A stretch of DNA of 64,000 nucleotides from JBLEFH01 sp047345645 (GTDB lineage Bacteria; Pseudomonadota; Alphaproteobacteria; Rhodobacterales; Rhodobacteraceae), in the NCBI GenBank assembly GCA_047345645.1, contig JBLEFH010000002.1; one strand, given 5' to 3'. Of this stretch, positions 1 through 8,281 are shown in pieces (position 1 is the first letter of the stretch; every line of letters starts with the position of its first letter). The position numbers and the translations under genes were made by a program. Below the pieces are notes generated by a model that was not told the origin of the DNA, did no database searches, and worked only from the letters and a program-made list of their open reading frames with translations.

Positions 1-1373
1 CTATCCGCGTCAAAGGCACGGATTTTCATAAGATACTTTTGGCACAAACGCCTAAGCAGCAACTGGCTTTCTTGCTGCTCATGTCCCGGGATATTCGATC
101 CCAAAGGGCTATTGTACTCATGGTCTATGATCATCATCCACTGAGTTGTGATCAAGCCATCCTCTGATGACACGTCGACTTCATCATCATTAGTATTTCG
201 AACATTGAACGCTTTATAGATGTCGTTGATCTCCAGTCGTCCCTCTATGGCTTTCTTAAAGGCATCTGGGGCAACCACATTGAGTATGGCCAGTTCGGTA
301 ACGATGGTGACGCTATAGTCAGGATCATTAGCGAGCTTAGAAGGAATAAGCGCGAGCTTTGTCAGTATTCGCTCTATGTCTCGAAGCGTAAGGGTTTCGG
401 CGAAGGAAGAACGGTCGATGCAACGCAGCGCGGCACGGGTCCTCTCTTTGTCGATCTCCATTTTTTCAGCCATCTTGCCAAAATATTCTGGACCCATCAG
501 ATTACCATTTGATCCTCTTTTGGGAAGCAGCATTCCTACATTCACAAACTTCGCCAGATACTTCTGCGCGTCCGTTCCGGCGCCATACCGCGCCCGCACG
601 CTGTTTGCGAGTTCCTCAAGATTGACGCCAAGGACGAAATGGACATTCGGCACGTCGAAGAAATGTTTGATCGTTTCCAGAACCGAGAGCGCATAGTCAG
701 GGCGGCAGCGGTCCAACTCGTCGATGGCAATGACGAGTTTCTGGGCTTCGCCGCCTTCGTCTTTGGGCTTGGTCAACTTCTCTAGCGTATTGCGAAATTG
801 CTCCATTGCATCTTTCTGAGCAGTCTGCTGCGCCCAGAGTTTGTCCAGCGCCTTCTGGGCTTCATCACTTGTCGCACTAACGGCTTCGTTGGCGGCGGCG
901 GTCGCGACCTCAGATAGTTGAAAAGCCGCAGGCAAAAGTCCCGCTGAAGCGACATTCAATCCTGCCGAAGCCGCAGCTAGGCCAACCCGCATCGCAGGTC
1001 TTTTAAGCTTGTGGAAAAGCTTTTTTGCGTTGTCGGATACGATCGGCTGCGCTGTCTCCGGCTCCAAGAACCGCTCGACGATCACCTGCGTCAGCGACAA
1101 CAGCGGCGTATCCGCATAGTCATGGCGAAAGGCGTCGAAATAGACGGGTTCGGCTTTCGTTTTCTCATCCTTCAAATGCTGACCCACCCAACATTTCAGA
1201 AAGACGCTTTTCCCGCTGCCCCAAGGGCCGTCGAGGGCGATGACCATGGGGTCTTCGATGCGTTCGACGAGATTGGAGAGTTGGGTGGACAGCTCTGTGC
1301 GATCCAGCAGGTCGTGCTTTTCGAAGCCGTCTTCGTAGAGGGTGATGTCGGGTTGGGGAACAATATATTTCAT
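1..1373 (-). CDS. KAP-family P-loop NTPase, C-terminus cut by window edge
   Basis: An open frame of at least 457 codons starts at the ATG at 1371-1373 and stays open to base 3, so the C-terminus lies outside the window. A Walker A motif, DGPWGSGKS, sits at about residues 48-56. A Walker B with the KAP-style IDELDRCRPD signature lies near residue 217 and is followed by an ETIKHFF..VHFVLGVN strand. A moderately hydrophobic Ala-rich stretch lies between them (about residues 118-165), where KAP ATPases often carry membrane segments. KAP NTPases are membrane-associated STAND/AAA-type ATPases, some linked to phage exclusion; the role here is unknown. The gene is visibly more AT-rich than prmA, which it faces divergently, suggesting horizontal acquisition. 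Family call is confident, function is not. Confidence 0.75.
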   Translation of the reverse strand, partial: MKYIVPQPDITLYEDGFEKHDLLDRTELSTQLSNLVERIEDPMVIALDGPWGSGKSVFLKCWVGQHLKDEKTKAEPVYFDAFRHDYADTPLLSLTQVIVERFLEPETAQPIVSDNAKKLFHKLKRPAMRVGLAAASAGLNVASAGLLPAAFQLSEVATAAANEAVSATSDEAQKALDKLWAQQTAQKDAMEQFRNTLEKLTKPKDEGGEAQKLVIAIDELDRCRPDYALSVLETIKHFFDVPNVHFVLGVNLEELANSVRARYGAGTDAQKYLAKFVNVGMLLPKRGSNGNLMGPEYFGKMAEKMEIDKERTRAALRCIDRSSFAETLTLRDIERILTKLALIPSKLANDPDYSVTIVTELAILNVVAPDAFKKAIEGRLEINDIYKAFNVRNTNDDEVDVSSEDGLITTQWMMIIDHEYNSPLGSNIPGHEQQESQLLLRRLCQKYLMKIRAFDAD

Positions 1374-1461
1374 ATGGGCACTCTGGCGCGCGCATCGCGG
1401 TTTATCAATTCTTGACCGGACCTCTCCCGCAGGGTAGCGCAAGCGGCAAAGGAGCTTGCCG

Positions 1462-2334
1462 ATGCCCGTGACTTATGCCGCCATTACGACCCTCAATGAT
1501 GAAGAGAGCGCCGCGCGTTTGGCGGATGCGATGGAGGCGCTGTATCCGGAGCCGATCGGGATTGCGCATACGCTGATCGAGGACGGTTCGGAGCGTTGGC
1601 AGGTGGGCGGTTATTTCGATGAAAAGCCGGATCTGGCGGGGCTGGCGCTGCTGGCGTCGATCCATGACGCGCCGGATTTCATTCTCTCCGAGGTGCCCGA
1701 AACCGATTGGGTGGCGCAGGTGCGGCGGGAGCTCACGCCCATCGAGGCGGGGCGGTTTTTCCTTTACGGCTCGCATGATGCGGACAAGCTGCCCGAGGGC
1801 AGGGTCGGGCTCGCGATTGAGGCGGCGATGGCGTTTGGCACGGGGCATCACGGGACGACGCAGGGCTGTCTGATCGCGCTCGACAAGCTGGCGAGCGGCG
1901 GGTTTGCGCCGTCTTCCGTGGCCGATATCGGCTGCGGCACGGCGGTTCTGGCGATGGGGGCGGCGAAGCTTTGGGATGTGCCGACCCTCGCAAGCGATAT
2001 CGACGAGGTGGCGACGGACACGGCCCGCGCGAATATCGAGCATAACGGGCTTGGCGGGAAGATCACGGTCGTCACCGCGCCGGGCTTTGCGGATGACGCG
2101 ATCCACGCCGCCGCGCCGTTTGAGTTGATTTTTGCCAATATTCTCAAGGCCCCGCTGATCGCGCTCGCGCCGGATATGGCGCGCCATATCACGCCGGGCG
2201 GCGTTGCGATCCTCTCGGGGCTGCTGTCACGGCAGGCCGATGATGTGCTGGAGGCCTATCAGGCCGAGGGCTTCACCGAGACGGCGCGCGAACAGATTGA
2301 GGATTGGGTGACGCTCACGCTTAAAAAGGGCTGA
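1462..2334 (+). CDS. prmA: Ribosomal protein L11 methyltransferase PrmA
   Basis: A class I SAM-dependent methyltransferase of about 290 residues that methylates ribosomal protein L11 in the cytoplasm. The SAM-binding motif I reads DIGCGTAVLAM. The PrmA-typical AMAFGTGHHGTTQGC segment lies just before it and FANILKAPLIALAP after it. I start it at ATG 1462 because a GGAG at 1451-1454 lies seven bases upstream; an in-frame TTG at 1456 is less well placed. Length fits the family. It is divergent from the KAP gene and about 100 bases upstream of ruvC, so it is probably its own unit. Confidence 0.92.
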   Translation: MPVTYAAITTLNDEESAARLADAMEALYPEPIGIAHTLIEDGSERWQVGGYFDEKPDLAGLALLASIHDAPDFILSEVPETDWVAQVRRELTPIEAGRFFLYGSHDADKLPEGRVGLAIEAAMAFGTGHHGTTQGCLIALDKLASGGFAPSSVADIGCGTAVLAMGAAKLWDVPTLASDIDEVATDTARANIEHNGLGGKITVVTAPGFADDAIHAAAPFELIFANILKAPLIALAPDMARHITPGGVAILSGLLSRQADDVLEAYQAEGFTETAREQIEDWVTLTLKKG

Positions 2335-2351
2335 TCGCGAGCCTAGGCAAC

Positions 2352-2366
2352 GTTCCTGCTTTGTGC
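2352..2366 (+). promoter_or_regulatory. Possible LexA box upstream of ruvCAB
   Basis: The sequence GTTC-N7-GTGC lies 73 bases before the ruvC start codon. The alphaproteobacterial LexA site is GTTC-N7-GTTC, so this has one mismatch in the second half-site. ruvCAB genes are often in the SOS regulon of this class. This is a near-match only, and no lexA gene is in the window. Confidence 0.3.
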
Positions 2367-2439
2367 TAATCCTTTGAAAAAATCCCGGTGGGTCGCGCGA
2401 GATCGCACTGGCGGATAACTGGGGGATAAGAGGAGCAGG

Positions 2440-2955
2440 ATGCGCATTATCGGGATTGATCCGGGGCTTCGCCGTATGGGCTGGGGCATTGTCGATGTGG
2501 CGGGCGCGAAATGCAGCCATGTCGCCAATGGGGTCTGCACGTCGGAGGGCAGCGAGGATCTGGCGCTGCGGCTTCTCTCGCTTTACCGGCAACTCTCGGA
2601 TGTGATTGCGCGGTTTGCGCCGACCTTGGCGGCGGTGGAGCAGACTTTCGTGAACAAGGATGCGGTTGGAACGCTCAAGCTGGGGCAGGCGCGCGGGATT
2701 GCGCTGCTTGCGCCCGCCGAGGCGGGGCTCCCGATTGGGGAATATGCGCCGAATGCGGTGAAGAAAACCGTGGTCGGGGTTGGCCATGCGGAGAAAGCGC
2801 AGGTCGATCACATGGTGCGGATGCAGCTTCCGGGCGTGGAGATTGCCGGGCCGGACGCCGCCGACGCGCTGGCGATTGCGCTCTGCCATGCGCATCACGC
2901 GCGGTTTTCGGGGCGGCTCGATGCGGCGATCAGCAAGGCGAGGGCGAAGGCATGA
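2440..2955 (+). CDS. ruvC: Holliday junction endodeoxyribonuclease RuvC
   Basis: RuvC is the dimeric resolvase that nicks Holliday junctions bound by RuvAB. The 171-residue protein has the usual length and the acidic catalytic set: Asp7 in MRIIGIDPGL, Glu67 in AAVEQTF, and Asp139 and Asp142 in GPDAADALAIALCH. The start is the ATG at 2440, preceded by an AGGAG-containing leader. Its stop codon overlaps the ruvA start by four bases (ATGA at 2952-2955), so translation of the two is coupled. A LexA-like near-match lies upstream. Confidence 0.96.
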   Translation: MRIIGIDPGLRRMGWGIVDVAGAKCSHVANGVCTSEGSEDLALRLLSLYRQLSDVIARFAPTLAAVEQTFVNKDAVGTLKLGQARGIALLAPAEAGLPIGEYAPNAVKKTVVGVGHAEKAQVDHMVRMQLPGVEIAGPDAADALAIALCHAHHARFSGRLDAAISKARAKA

Positions 2956-3635
2956 TCGGCAAGCTCACCGGACGGGTGGATTACAAGGGCGCGGATCATG
3001 TGCTGCTCGATGTGAATGGCGTGGGCTATCAGGTCTATTGCAATGAGCGCGTGCTGGCGATGCTCCCGGCCAAGGGTGGGATGGCGGCGCTCTATACGGA
3101 GCTTTTGGTGCGTGAGGATCTGTTGCAGTTGTTTGGCTTCCCGACGCTGGTGGAGCGCGAGTGGCACCGTTTGTTGACTTCGGTTCAGGGGGTTGGGGCC
3201 AAGGCGGCGATGGCGGTCTTGGGCACGCTCGGGCCGGAGGCGACGGGCCGGGCGATCCTTCTGGGCGATGCGACGGCGATCAAGGCCGCGCCGGGGATCG
3301 GGCCGAAGATCGCGCAGCGGATTGTGCATGAACTCGCGGGCAAGGCCCCGCAGGTGATGGCGATGGGCGGCGAAGCCAGCGCGGCGGCGTCCGCCCCGGT
3401 CATCGAGACCGGGTCCGCCGCCAGCGGCCCCGCACCGGCTGCGCTTGTGGAAACGCCCGCGCCGGCCGCTGCGCAGCCTGCGGGGGCGGCGGCTTCCGAG
3501 GCGCTCTCGGCCTTGGTTAATCTTGGCTATGGGCAGGGCGAGGCCGCGGGAGCGATTGCCCGTGTGCAGGGTGAGGGCGATGACACCGGAACGCTTATTC
3601 GCAAGGCGCTCAAAGCGCTGGCGCCGGAGGCATGA
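2952..3635 (+). CDS. ruvA: Holliday junction branch migration protein RuvA
   Basis: RuvA binds four-way junctions and loads RuvB. The 227-residue protein begins MIGKLTGRVDYKG with the N-terminal OB fold. It has two helix-hairpin-helix motifs (around SVQGVGAKAAMAVLG and AAPGIGPKIAQRIV). After an Ala/Pro-rich flexible linker of about 40 residues comes the C-terminal RuvB-contacting three-helix domain (ALSALVNLGYG). The open frame extends upstream through ruvC, but the ATG at 2952, overlapping the ruvC stop, gives the exact family N-terminus. It overlaps ruvB at its 3' end as well. Confidence 0.96.
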   Translation: MIGKLTGRVDYKGADHVLLDVNGVGYQVYCNERVLAMLPAKGGMAALYTELLVREDLLQLFGFPTLVEREWHRLLTSVQGVGAKAAMAVLGTLGPEATGRAILLGDATAIKAAPGIGPKIAQRIVHELAGKAPQVMAMGGEASAAASAPVIETGSAASGPAPAALVETPAPAAAQPAGAAASEALSALVNLGYGQGEAAGAIARVQGEGDDTGTLIRKALKALAPEA

Positions 3636-4669
3636 TGGACACCGAAGACACGATCCGCGCCGAACGCTTGCCCGAAGATGAGACGCCCGAAGGCGGCGTG
3701 GCGCTGCGCCCGCAAAGCCTTGACGAGTTCACCGGACAGGCCGAGGCGCGGGCGAATTTGCGGGTCTTTATCGAGGCGGCGAAAAAGCGCGGCACGGCGA
3801 TGGATCACACGCTGTTTTACGGCCCGCCGGGTTTGGGGAAAACGACGCTGGCGCAGATCATGGCGCGGGAGCTGGGGGTGAATTTTCGCATGACCTCCGG
3901 CCCGGTTCTGGCGCGGGCGGGGGATCTCGCGGCGATCCTGACCAATCTCGACGCGCGGGATGTGCTGTTTATTGACGAGATTCACCGGATGAATCCAGCG
4001 GTGGAAGAGGTGCTGTATCCGGCGATGGAGGATTTTGAGCTGGATCTGGTGATCGGCGAGGGCCCGGCGGCGCGGACGGTGCGGATTGATCTGCAACCTT
4101 TCACGCTGGTGGGGGCGACGACGCGGCTTGGCTTGCTCACCACACCGTTGCGCGACCGGTTCGGGATCCCGACGCGGCTGGAATTTTACACCACAGAAGA
4201 ACTCATCAAGATCGTGCGGCGCGGCGCGGATCTGATGGGGGCGGAAGCGTCGGACAATGGCGCATCGGAGATCGCGCGGCGGGCGCGCGGCACGCCCCGG
4301 ATTGCCGGGCGGCTCCTGCGCAGGGTGGTTGATTTTGCGCAAGTGGAAGGGGACGGGACGATCACCCGCGAGCTGGCCGATATGGCGCTGACGCGGCTTG
4401 GCGTCGATGACCTTGGCCTTGATAGCGCCGACCGGCGTTACCTTAGTATGCTCGCCGAAAATTATGGCGGCGGGCCTGTCGGGGTGGAAACCATCGCCGC
4501 CGCGCTCTCGGAGTCGCGGGACGCGATTGAGGAGGTGATCGAGCCTTTCCTCTTGCAACAGGGGCTGATTGCGCGCACACCGCGCGGACGGATGCTCGCG
4601 CGCAAGGCTTGGCAACATCTGGGGCTTGAGGCACCGCGCGAGGGCAATGATTTGTTCGGCGATCTTTGA
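3632..4669 (+). CDS. ruvB: Holliday junction branch migration ATPase RuvB
   Basis: RuvB is the hexameric AAA+ motor that drives branch migration with RuvA. In the 345-residue protein, Walker A is GPPGLGKT at residues 64-71 and Walker B is VLFIDEIH at about 111-118. Sensor 1 is in GATTRLG, followed by the arginine-finger-containing RDRFGIP segment. A winged-helix C-terminus ends LIARTPRGRMLARKAWQHLGL. Either ATG of the ATGATG at 3632 could be used. The start overlaps the ruvA stop, completing a ruvCAB operon. Confidence 0.97.
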   Translation: MMDTEDTIRAERLPEDETPEGGVALRPQSLDEFTGQAEARANLRVFIEAAKKRGTAMDHTLFYGPPGLGKTTLAQIMARELGVNFRMTSGPVLARAGDLAAILTNLDARDVLFIDEIHRMNPAVEEVLYPAMEDFELDLVIGEGPAARTVRIDLQPFTLVGATTRLGLLTTPLRDRFGIPTRLEFYTTEELIKIVRRGADLMGAEASDNGASEIARRARGTPRIAGRLLRRVVDFAQVEGDGTITRELADMALTRLGVDDLGLDSADRRYLSMLAENYGGGPVGVETIAAALSESRDAIEEVIEPFLLQQGLIARTPRGRMLARKAWQHLGLEAPREGNDLFGDL

Positions 4670-4677
4670 GGTTTATC

Positions 4678-5073
4678 ATGGTGCATGAATATCCCGTCCG
4701 CATTTACTATCAGGACACCGATGTGGGCGGTGTCACCTATCACGGGCGCTATATCGACTTCATGGAGCGGGCGCGGACCGAAATGCTCCGCGATCTGGGC
4801 GTCTGGGACAAGGCGGATCAGGCTCCCTTTGCCGTGCGCCATATGGAAATGGATTATTACCTGCCCGCGAAACTCGACGATCACCTCATCGTGACGAGCG
4901 AGGTCACCAAGGTGGGCGGGGCGTCGATCACCTTCAAGCAGGAGGTGCTGAAAGACGGTAACCTCTTGTTTTCCTGTATGTTGACGCTGGTGCATCTCAA
5001 TGAAGAGTTCCGCCCGGTGCGGGTGCCTGACAAATTGCGCACAGTGCTGTCATCCGGCCTTGCAGCCGATTGA
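4678..5073 (+). CDS. ybgC: Tol-Pal associated acyl-CoA thioesterase YbgC
   Basis: This is a 131-residue single-hotdog thioesterase. The 4-hydroxybenzoyl-CoA thioesterase-type active-site segment is YYQDTDVGGVTYHGRYIDFMERARTEM, seen near the N-terminus, with Asp as the presumed catalytic residue. YbgC hydrolyses short-chain or phospholipid-related acyl-CoA/ACP thioesters and is almost always encoded first in tol-pal operons, as here. ATG 4678 is chosen because GAGG at 4668-4671 lies six bases upstream; an in-frame TTG at 4666 overlaps the ruvB stop. A 102-base gap separates it from tolQ. Confidence 0.9.
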   Translation: MVHEYPVRIYYQDTDVGGVTYHGRYIDFMERARTEMLRDLGVWDKADQAPFAVRHMEMDYYLPAKLDDHLIVTSEVTKVGGASITFKQEVLKDGNLLFSCMLTLVHLNEEFRPVRVPDKLRTVLSSGLAAD

Positions 5074-5175
5074 ACGCGCTGCGCATTAGCGTTATTTTAG
5101 GACCAATCGCGCATCGGCCGATAAAACCGGGCGCAGTGTAATAATGCGGGGCGCACCCGCCGGAGAGAGCAGTTT

Positions 5176-5937
5176 ATGGCCATTGCCGCTATCCTTCCCG
5201 CCCAAGCGGCGGATTTCTCGATGTTGTCCCTGTTCATGCAGGCCGGTCTTGTCGTCAAAATCGTCATTGGCTTGCTGATCATCGCCTCGGTCGTGAGCTG
5301 GGGCATTATCCTGCAAAAATATATTGTTCTGGGCCGGGTGTCGGGTCAGACGCGCCGGTTTGAGGATGCGTTCTGGTCGGGTGATCCGCTGGACGAGATT
5401 TACGACCGTCTGGGCCGCGATCCGAACACCGCCGCCGAGCGCGTGTTCTCGGCGGGCATGGGCGAGTGGCGCAAGAGCTATGACGAGGGGGGGCGGATCA
5501 TATCGGGCGCGGAGACGCGGATCGACCGGGCGATGGACCTTGCGATCAACCGCGAATCCGAGCGCATGAGCGGCGATCTTCCGGTGCTGGCGACCATTGG
5601 TTCGGTCGCGCCCTTTGTGGGCCTTTTCGGGACCGTCTGGGGCATCAAGACCGCCTTTGGTGATATTGCGGGCGAGCAGAGCACCAACCTCGCCGTCGTC
5701 GCGCCCGGGATTGCCGAGGCGCTTCTGGCGACCGCGCTTGGCCTTGTGGCCGCGATCCCAGCCGTCATTTTCTACAACCGTCTGTCGACACGCGTCGGCC
5801 GGATGGGCGACCGTCTGAACGCGCTGGCCGATGAGTTCGCGCTGATCCTGTCGCGCCAGATTGGCCGCGACGCGCGCGGCGGGCGGACCACGCCGGATCT
5901 CGCCGTGGAACGTGAGCGGGACGGGAGCCTCGGCTGA
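5176..5937 (+). CDS. tolQ: Tol-Pal proton channel subunit TolQ
   Basis: A 253-residue MotA/TolQ/ExbB-family inner-membrane protein that, with TolR, converts proton motive force into TolA movement at the division septum. It has one membrane helix near residues 24-46 (VVKIVIGLLIIASVVSWGI). After a cytoplasmic loop come two more helices around PVLATIGSVAPFVGLFGTVWGI and TALGLVAAIPAVIFYN, the typical GLFGTVWGI...AIPA pattern. Its TGA overlaps the tolR ATG (TGATG), indicating coupling. It is distinguished from ExbB mainly by the ybgC-tolR-tolA context. Confidence 0.93.
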   Translation: MAIAAILPAQAADFSMLSLFMQAGLVVKIVIGLLIIASVVSWGIILQKYIVLGRVSGQTRRFEDAFWSGDPLDEIYDRLGRDPNTAAERVFSAGMGEWRKSYDEGGRIISGAETRIDRAMDLAINRESERMSGDLPVLATIGSVAPFVGLFGTVWGIKTAFGDIAGEQSTNLAVVAPGIAEALLATALGLVAAIPAVIFYNRLSTRVGRMGDRLNALADEFALILSRQIGRDARGGRTTPDLAVERERDGSLG

Positions 5938-6386
5938 TGCCCGGTTTCGATCACACACCGCGGCGCGGGCGCGGGCGGCGACGCCTTCAGCCCATGTCGG
6001 AAATCAACGTGACGCCCTTTGTGGACGTGATGCTGGTGCTGCTCATCATCTTCATGGTGGCCGCGCCGATGCTCTCGACCGGGGTGCCGGTGGAATTGCC
6101 GCAATCGGCGGCGGGTGCGATGGATGAGCCTGCGGGCCCGCCGCTCACCGTGACGCTGCGCGATGATGGCGGCGTGATGATCGGCGAGGATGAAGTCTCG
6201 CGGGACAGTCTCGTCACGCGGATCGAAGAGGTCACCGGCGGCAACCCTGAGCGGATCTTCCTGCGCGCGCCGGCGGCGGCGTCCTATGCGGATGTGATGC
6301 AGCTCATGGGGGCGCTCAATGCGGGCGGCTTCACCGATATCGGCCTTGTGACCGCGCCCGGCGGCCCTGATCTCAGGGGGCAATAG
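5937..6386 (+). CDS. tolR: Tol-Pal proton channel subunit TolR
   Basis: A 149-residue ExbD/TolR-family protein. A basic N-terminus (HTPRRGRGRRRLQPMSEINVTPF) leads into a single membrane helix, VDVMLVLLIIFMVAAPM. The Asp at its start (FVDVML) is the conserved proton-channel aspartate. The periplasmic domain follows, with the usual FLRAPAAASYADVMQLMGALNAGGF region near the end. The start overlaps the tolQ stop, and tolA begins four bases after the tolR stop, so tolQRA is one translationally linked unit. Confidence 0.94.
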   Translation: MPGFDHTPRRGRGRRRLQPMSEINVTPFVDVMLVLLIIFMVAAPMLSTGVPVELPQSAAGAMDEPAGPPLTVTLRDDGGVMIGEDEVSRDSLVTRIEEVTGGNPERIFLRAPAAASYADVMQLMGALNAGGFTDIGLVTAPGGPDLRGQ

Positions 6387-6390
6387 CCCA

Positions 6391-8169
6391 ATGAATACCG
6401 GCTTCAAGCTTTCCATATTCGGGCATATCGCCCTGCTTTTGCTCGCGCTTTTCACGATCCCCGTGTTTGTGCCCGACCAGTTTCGCGGTATTGAGCCGGT
6501 GACGGATGTGGAGTTCATCACCGAGGAGCAGCTTGCGCAGATGCAGGCGGTTGCCGGTGCGGGCGGCGGCACGGAAGCCGGGGCCGGTGACGGTAACGAG
6601 GAAGGCGCCGCTGGCGACGCCGAAGAGGACAGCGCCGAGGCGGGCGAGGCGGAAGCTGCGGCTGCGCAGGCGGCAGAGGAACAGCAGGCTGCTGAAGAGG
6701 CGGAAGCCGCAAGATTGGCCGCGGAAGAGGCTGCGGCAGCAGAAGCCGCCGCCGAGGCAGAGCGCCAAGCAGCAGCGGAAGAAGCCGCGCAGGCGGAGGC
6801 TGAACGTCAGGCGGCGGAAGCGGCGGCGCAGGCCGAAGCGGAGCGCCAAGCGGCAGAGGCCGCGGCGCAGGCGGAAGCGGAGCGCCTGGCAGCGGAAGAG
6901 GCCGCAGCGGCAGAAGCAGCAGCGTTGGCAGAGCAGCAGGCGGCTGAGGAAGCTGCGCGTCAGGCAGCGGAAGAAGAGGCCGCGCGGCAGGCTGCTGAGG
7001 CCGCCGCAGAAGCGGAACGTCAGGCGGCAGCAGAAGAAGCGGCGCGTGCGGAAGCGGAGGCTGCGGCTCAAGCGGAAGCCGAGCGTCAGGCCGCAGAGGC
7101 GGCTGCGCAGGCAGAGGCGGAACGTCAAGCTGCGGAAGCCGCTGCGCAGGCCGAAGCAGAGAGACAAGCGGCGGAAGCAGCCGAAGCTGAGCGCCTAGCG
7201 GCGGAGCAGGCCGCAGCAGCAGAAGCGGCGGCTGAGGCGGAACGTCAGGCGGCGGCACAGGCCGAAGCCGAGCGGCAAGCGGCAGAGCAGGCGGAGGCCG
7301 AGCGTTTGGCGGCGGAGGCGGCGGCGCAAGCGGCAGCGGATGCGGAAGCCGCAGCGCAGGCCGAGGCGGCGCGTCAGGCGGAGATTGATGCGGAAAATGC
7401 CCGCGTGGTGGCCGCTGAGGAGGCCGCACGTTTGGAGGCGGAGCGGGCCGAGCAGGCCGCGCGTTTGGCCGAGCAGCAGGCGCTCGCCGCAGAAGAAGCC
7501 GAGCGGGCGCGACTGGCCGCAGAGGAAGCCGCGCGCCGTCAGGCCGAGGAAGAGGCCGCGTTACAAGCCGCGGATGACGAGGCGCGGGCGCTGTCCGATC
7601 AATTGTCGCTGGAAGATGTGATTGCCAATGAGGTCGCGCAAAATCTGGGCGAGGCGGATGCGGCGGAGGCCAAGCGGCTGGCTAAGGAAGCGCAGGCCGA
7701 GGCGCTGCGGCAAGAGGCGTTTGAAGAGTTGATCAGCGATACGACGGTGAGCGGCGATGATCTGACCAAGAGCCTCGCCAAGCTGGGCGTTGGCGCGTCG
7801 CAGGGTGAACCCGGCGAGGGCGCGAGCGGCGAGGCTGGTCAGGGTGAGGGCGGCGAAGGCGCGGGTGGTCTCAACGGTGAGGAGCGCGCGGGTCTGGCCG
7901 ATCTGATTGGTCAGTGTTCTGTCGTCCCGGCGGATGTTCGAGAATTTCCCGGCGCTTATGCGACGATTGAGGTGACGCTTGATGAGGATCGGCAGTTGGT
8001 GGGCATCCCGGAACTGATTGAGCCGGAACTGACGGATCCCGGCACGGCGCTGCTCTATCGCGCCGCAGTGAACGCGATCCAGAGCTGCCCGCCCGACTTT
8101 TTCCTCGACGAGCGGTTTGAGAACTGGCGCAATTTCCAGATCACCTACGCGCCGCAATTTAGCAATTAA
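6391..8169 (+). CDS. tolA: Tol-Pal linker protein TolA with very long Ala/Glu-rich helix
   Basis: A 592-residue protein with TolA architecture. Residues 9-28 form the N-terminal membrane anchor (FGHIALLLLALFTIPVFV). About residues 60-415 are a low-complexity, charged, Ala-rich helix built on variants of AEAERQAAEAAAQ. A Gly/Glu-rich hinge follows (GEGASGEAGQGEGGEGAGG). The C-terminal periplasmic domain of about 105 residues holds two cysteines (LIGQCSV, IQSCPPDFF) and a FPGAYATIEVTL strand. TolA spans the periplasm to contact Pal/TolB. The helical region is unusually long, and the DNA under it is an imperfect repeat (about 6650-7560). The next gene is cpoB, not tolB. Confidence 0.9.
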   Translation: MNTGFKLSIFGHIALLLLALFTIPVFVPDQFRGIEPVTDVEFITEEQLAQMQAVAGAGGGTEAGAGDGNEEGAAGDAEEDSAEAGEAEAAAAQAAEEQQAAEEAEAARLAAEEAAAAEAAAEAERQAAAEEAAQAEAERQAAEAAAQAEAERQAAEAAAQAEAERLAAEEAAAAEAAALAEQQAAEEAARQAAEEEAARQAAEAAAEAERQAAAEEAARAEAEAAAQAEAERQAAEAAAQAEAERQAAEAAAQAEAERQAAEAAEAERLAAEQAAAAEAAAEAERQAAAQAEAERQAAEQAEAERLAAEAAAQAAADAEAAAQAEAARQAEIDAENARVVAAEEAARLEAERAEQAARLAEQQALAAEEAERARLAAEEAARRQAEEEAALQAADDEARALSDQLSLEDVIANEVAQNLGEADAAEAKRLAKEAQAEALRQEAFEELISDTTVSGDDLTKSLAKLGVGASQGEPGEGASGEAGQGEGGEGAGGLNGEERAGLADLIGQCSVVPADVREFPGAYATIEVTLDEDRQLVGIPELIEPELTDPGTALLYRAAVNAIQSCPPDFFLDERFENWRNFQITYAPQFSN

Positions 8170-8281
8170 CCATTCGTGACACTGAAAGCACAGTGACTGC
8201 GTCATCGCGGTCACGGCGGGCGGCGCGCATTGCTATGTGGCCGGATCTGCGGCAGAAATAAGGCTGGTCAGGGGAGCAATC

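Noticed and set aside
6506..7429. Arg-rich and Pro/Leu-rich frames in other frames of tolA
   Set aside because: They are alternative readings of the tolA repeats; only the TolA frame has an anchor and a C-terminal domain.
6650..7560. Repetitive DNA that might look like a CRISPR or tandem-repeat array
   Set aside because: The periodicity is that of coding repeats for Ala/Glu-rich helix within tolA, without unique spacers of regular length.
8166..8173. TTAACCAT half-site resembling a CtrA motif at the end of tolA
   Set aside because: A single 8-base match across a stop codon is expected by chance and has no partner half-site.
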